DNA of 6,218 bases from assembly GCA_030632625.1 (NCBI GenBank), contig DAOVUK010000212.1, forward strand, positions 1-6,218, read 5' to 3'. Positions 4,279 to 6,218 of the stretch are shown here, piece by piece; the first letter of the stretch is position 1, and the number at the start of each line of letters is the position of its first letter. The notes under the pieces are model-generated. The model was given only the letters and a program-made list of their open reading frames with translations, was not told where the DNA came from and did no database searches. This DNA comes from Gammaproteobacteria bacterium. Its GTDB lineage: Bacteria; Pseudomonadota; Gammaproteobacteria; GRL18. The translations under genes and the position numbers were made by a program.

Positions 4279-4743
4279 TCAGCTTTGTTCATAACACCAC
4301 TGAATAAATTTTTCCTGTCTGGCTAATCTTGTGTGTAACCTGTCAGCTGATGGCATAACACCAATACGCCCCAGATCCAGTGCATCACTATCCCAACAGG
4401 TCAATACGCTTATATCATCAGTCTCAGACAATCGATCTGTATGATGACGACATGCCGTCATTAATAAAAATTTTTCCCGCTGATTGATGCCTAAAAATTC
4501 CAGCGTCAGACTGTCTACTAATTCAGCAGCACGATAACCATGCCTGGGATCATGATTGTCATTTTCTCTCATACTGTCATGAAAAAAAGCAAATAACTCA
4601 ATAACCTTTTGATTGGCACCATTGTCTTCAGCAATCATCATCCCATTGACTCGAACACGAGCCCAGTGAGAGGCACCGTGGATCCCATCCCAGTTTAGAC
4701 CGTATGTCGATCGTAATAAGTCAATTATCGGCTTTGAAATCAT
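4279..4743 (-). CDS. HD-domain metal-dependent phosphohydrolase, small uncharacterised family
   Basis: A 154-aa protein with the signature of an HD hydrolase: HGASHW (22-27, H26), the HD pair in FFHDS (H55, D56), RHHTD (99-103) and WDSDALDLGR (117-126). These would bind one or two metals in a phosphoesterase site. Length and motif spacing fit a stand-alone HD family often annotated only as HD domain protein. The substrate is unknown; nucleotides or RNA ends are general possibilities for HD enzymes. ATG at 4741-4743 is the only start that keeps the conserved histidines, although the ribosome site is weak. It is transcribed divergently from the promoter at 4841. No neighbour clearly shares its operon. 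Confidence 0.82.
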   Translation of the reverse strand: MISKPIIDLLRSTYGLNWDGIHGASHWARVRVNGMMIAEDNGANQKVIELFAFFHDSMRENDNHDPRHGYRAAELVDSLTLEFLGINQREKFLLMTACRHHTDRLSETDDISVLTCWDSDALDLGRIGVMPSADRLHTRLARQEKFIQWCYEQS

Positions 4744-4840
4744 GTCTATAACCAGAAATGTTTTTTATTGTTATCAATAAGGATAATGATAAATTCCATT
4801 ATTGTCTACCATTCGACTATAATCATTTTGATGATAACCA

Positions 4841-4868
4841 TTGACACATTCTGATGATGTGGTATTAT
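4841..4868 (+). promoter_or_regulatory. Strong sigma70-type promoter
   Basis: A perfect -35 TTGACA (4841-4846), 16-bp spacer and -10 TATTAT (4863-4868) point rightward. Transcription would start near 4875. The motif TGATGAT occurs twice (4829-4835 and 4852-4858), 23 bp apart, on both sides of the -35 box, and could be a regulator site. Confidence 0.7.
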
Positions 4869-4887
4869 AGACACGTAAATTGATTTA

Positions 4888-5018
4888 TTCGCCGATTTAA
4901 AGCCTGATTTGTTCAAACGGGCTAACAACAACTTGCAAGGCGAACCAGAAATATTGCTAAAGCGTTGATGCCTGTTCAAGCCCCACACAGCTATCACCGT
5001 TGTGCATCTTTTGGGGCT
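4888..5018 (+). ncRNA. Structured 5' leader (possible cis-regulatory RNA)
   Basis: Three stems follow the promoter. An outer stem pairs TTCGCC (4888-4893) with GGCGAA (4939-4944). Inside it a strong hairpin pairs AGCCTG (4901-4906) and TTTG (4908-4911) with CAAA (4914-4917) and CGGGCT (4918-4923), leaving one bulged A and a 2-nt loop. A third stem pairs AGCCCCA (4979-4985) with TGGGGCT (5012-5018) and ends just before the GGAG ribosome site of the next gene. Such layout suggests leader control or a small RNA. I do not recognise a known riboswitch or RNA family. Confidence 0.4.
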
Positions 5019-5033
5019 GGAGATACATTATGA
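4968..5033 (+). CDS. Possible 21-aa leader peptide
   Basis: ATG at 4968 opens MPVQAPHSYHRCASFGAGDT plus L and stops at TGA 5031-5033, overlapping the next start as ATGA. It is the first ATG after the predicted transcription start. The overlap with the next gene is the main support, and no clear Shine-Dalgarno is seen. It may be a leader peptide coupled to the membrane peptide, or chance. Confidence 0.25.
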   Translation: MPVQAPHSYHRCASFGAGDTL

Positions 5034-5173
5034 ACGGGTTTCATTTCTTTGCTTGTTTATCCTTTAGTTTTACCTCTTTAATTTTAATCACTGTCATTCT
5101 GGTTAAACTGACCCTTGTTATTCAAAAAGAAAAACAACTTCGCAAGATTAAATCTGAAAGCGGAGGTCAGTGA
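5030..5173 (+). CDS. Small single-pass membrane protein, 47 aa
   Basis: It begins MNGFHFFACLSFSFTSLILI and carries one hydrophobic helix over roughly residues 4-33, then a basic tail with KEKQLRKIK. The positive-inside rule suggests the C-terminus faces the cytoplasm. GGAG (5019-5022) lies 7 nt before the ATG. The stop TGA (5171-5173) shares its last base with the start of the following gene, so the two are coupled. Too short for the usual gene-length cut-offs. I cannot assign a family; holin-like or anchoring roles are only possibilities. Confidence 0.6.
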   Translation: MNGFHFFACLSFSFTSLILITVILVKLTLVIQKEKQLRKIKSESGGQ

Positions 5174-5832
5174 TGGATACATTGCCAAACAACCCAAACT
5201 CTGATTTAAATAATCATGCTCCAGAAACTCTATTGTATGAAATAAAGATCAGACTGCAAAACACCTATTCAGAAAACCTGCTTAAAGGCATGGGATATGC
5301 GTCCACAAAAAATGGCTTAAAAACATTAGAAAAATTTTTAGGCTGTAACGATATTTGTAACTGGCTAAGAACAGGGAGTTATGATTTTCACTATACATCA
5401 AAAGAGTTTCTTGAAAAGCTCTCAACCAAACTAAGCATTGATCCCAGCTTATATATAGCGGCAATTAATCGCTGCCAGAAAATTGATAATGAACTTAAAA
5501 AAATAAGCGGTTGTCATGTTTATGTTAATACCAATTTTCATAGAGCCAATGAACCCATTTTCGTATTAGCCACAATGGAAGGTCGCAGAAGACTGGTTCC
5601 TGACAAACAAGAACTCATGTTCAAAACAGACGCTCAAATATTTGACTTTATTTCGAATCTGGTTAAAAAACATTATAGTAGAACTAGAGGTAATTTATTG
5701 ATATGGGGAAAAATTGATAATTACGTTTACCATCATTTTGATGGCAAACAATATGTATTTGATAACAACGGTAGTCTACTTGACTCTAGTGTGTGCATTA
5801 ATGAGTCAAGAGCTACTCTATCAATCAAATGA
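5173..5832 (+). CDS. Conserved-looking protein of unknown function, 219 aa
   Basis: A soluble protein with no signal peptide or membrane segment. Residues 20-60 hold YEIKIRLQNTYSENLLKGMG and STKNGLKTLEKFL; residues 112-150 look like a beta-rich core with VYVNTNFHRANEPIFVLATM, EGRRRL and VPDKQE; residues 178-200 hold WGKIDNYVYHHFDGKQYVFD. The pattern of invariant-looking aromatic and glycine residues suggests a real family, but I do not recognise one. GGAGG (5162-5166) is 6 nt before the ATG at 5173 and only 3 nt before a GTG at 5170, so ATG is chosen. The 1-bp overlap with the membrane peptide gene indicates joint function or control. Confidence 0.75.
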   Translation: MDTLPNNPNSDLNNHAPETLLYEIKIRLQNTYSENLLKGMGYASTKNGLKTLEKFLGCNDICNWLRTGSYDFHYTSKEFLEKLSTKLSIDPSLYIAAINRCQKIDNELKKISGCHVYVNTNFHRANEPIFVLATMEGRRRLVPDKQELMFKTDAQIFDFISNLVKKHYSRTRGNLLIWGKIDNYVYHHFDGKQYVFDNNGSLLDSSVCINESRATLSIK

Positions 5833-5859
5833 AATTCGGTCACAGGGATAAATATCAAA

Positions 5860-6218
5860 TTGTTAAATTCTAAAGCATATTGGATAACACCTGATAATGA
5901 AATTCTAGATATTGGTCTTGGAACTCACATTGATATGGTCATCAAACACCCTGAGTTTTTTGGCCTGACCAAAGAGGAAATCACCTCAATTTACCATGAT
6001 TATAATGAATTAGTGGGAGTTGAAGGCAAAGCCCGATACCACATCATTATGAAATTACTCGCCAGTGGCTTTATTCGTATCAGACTTTATCCTAATAAAC
6101 ATTGGTCAATCAGTGCCCAAAACTGGAATAGTCGAACAAAAGAAGTGTTATCACAATGGGCAGAGATTGCCCAAAAGATTAAAAATTCAGGTCGATATAT
6201 GGATACGGTTATTTCAAC
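5860..6218 (+). CDS. Protein of unknown function, N-terminal part (runs off window)
   Basis: An open frame of 119 codons continues past the right edge. It contains THIDMVIKHPEFFGLTKEEI, GVEGKARYHIIMKLLASGF and a following IRLYPNKHWS stretch, all protein-like. I do not recognise the family; the KARYHIIMKLLASGFIRIR segment could be a winged-helix-like fold, but this is a guess. The proposed start is TTG at 5860, with AGGG (5843-5846) a rather distant 13 nt upstream. The frame is the same as that of the preceding gene, which ends with TGA at 5830-5832. A start upstream of TTG would have to be non-standard. Confidence 0.6.
   Translation, partial: MLNSKAYWITPDNEILDIGLGTHIDMVIKHPEFFGLTKEEITSIYHDYNELVGVEGKARYHIIMKLLASGFIRIRLYPNKHWSISAQNWNSRTKEVLSQWAEIAQKIKNSGRYMDTVIS

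Noticed and set aside
4879..4968. Frame ending in TGATG before the 21-aa peptide, with residues like DLFADLKPDLFKRA
   Set aside because: It has no ATG, GTG or suitable TTG start and overlaps the leader stems, so it is mentioned only as part of the leader finding.
4806..4997. 63-codon minus-strand frame
   Set aside because: It runs antisense through the promoter and leader stems, has no ribosome site, and its composition does not look like a protein family.
5282..5464. 60-codon minus-strand frame
   Set aside because: Antisense shadow of the 219-aa gene.

Overview
The window looks like a degraded accessory or defence island of a moderately AT-rich proteobacterium, probably a gammaproteobacterium. 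That placement is a judgement from protein style and IS type, not a computed one. It holds no housekeeping genes. From 1 to about 4070 nearly everything lies on the minus strand and belongs to toxin-antitoxin-like modules, a type I restriction remnant, or IS200/IS605-type tnpB elements.

Left part (1-1207): the right end of a plus-strand tnpB element (1-141) abuts an intact two-gene operon on the minus strand. Its first gene is a winged-helix protein fused to a minimal nucleotidyltransferase (HTH-MNT, 565-1146). Its second is a HEPN-like partner (138-578) whose stop codon lies inside the IS tip. A promoter overlapping a tandem palindromic operator (1160-1207) precedes the operon.

Middle (1266-4069): a second copy of the same module lies upstream in broken form. 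A nearly identical operator (4022-4064) is followed by 33 codons of an HTH-MNT N-terminus (3774-3875). Then come an orphan small MNT gene (3406-3696) and a tnpB element with intact catalytic residues (1961 to about 3357). After these come the C-terminus of an HTH-MNT (1829-1960), a HEPN gene with one frameshift and one nonsense codon (1445-1866), and the first 55 codons of hsdM (1266-1433). The simplest reading is an ancestral operator - HTH-MNT - HEPN - hsdM operon, broken by insertion and deletion. A 42-bp perfect palindrome lies in DNA that separates the second operator from its gene.

Right part (4279-6218): a minus-strand HD-domain hydrolase diverges from a plus-strand unit. That unit has a strong sigma70 promoter (4841-4868), a leader rich in hairpins, and a chain of tightly coupled genes: a possible 21-aa peptide, a 47-aa membrane peptide, a 219-aa protein of unknown function, and a further unknown protein that runs off the window. 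The unit resembles cargo of a mobile element, but I recognise no replication, integration or conjugation gene.

The most interesting themes are the duplicated HTH-MNT/HEPN module with its shared operator, the two tnpB elements whose right ends face this module so that their predicted guides would derive from it, and the uncharacterised structured-leader operon.
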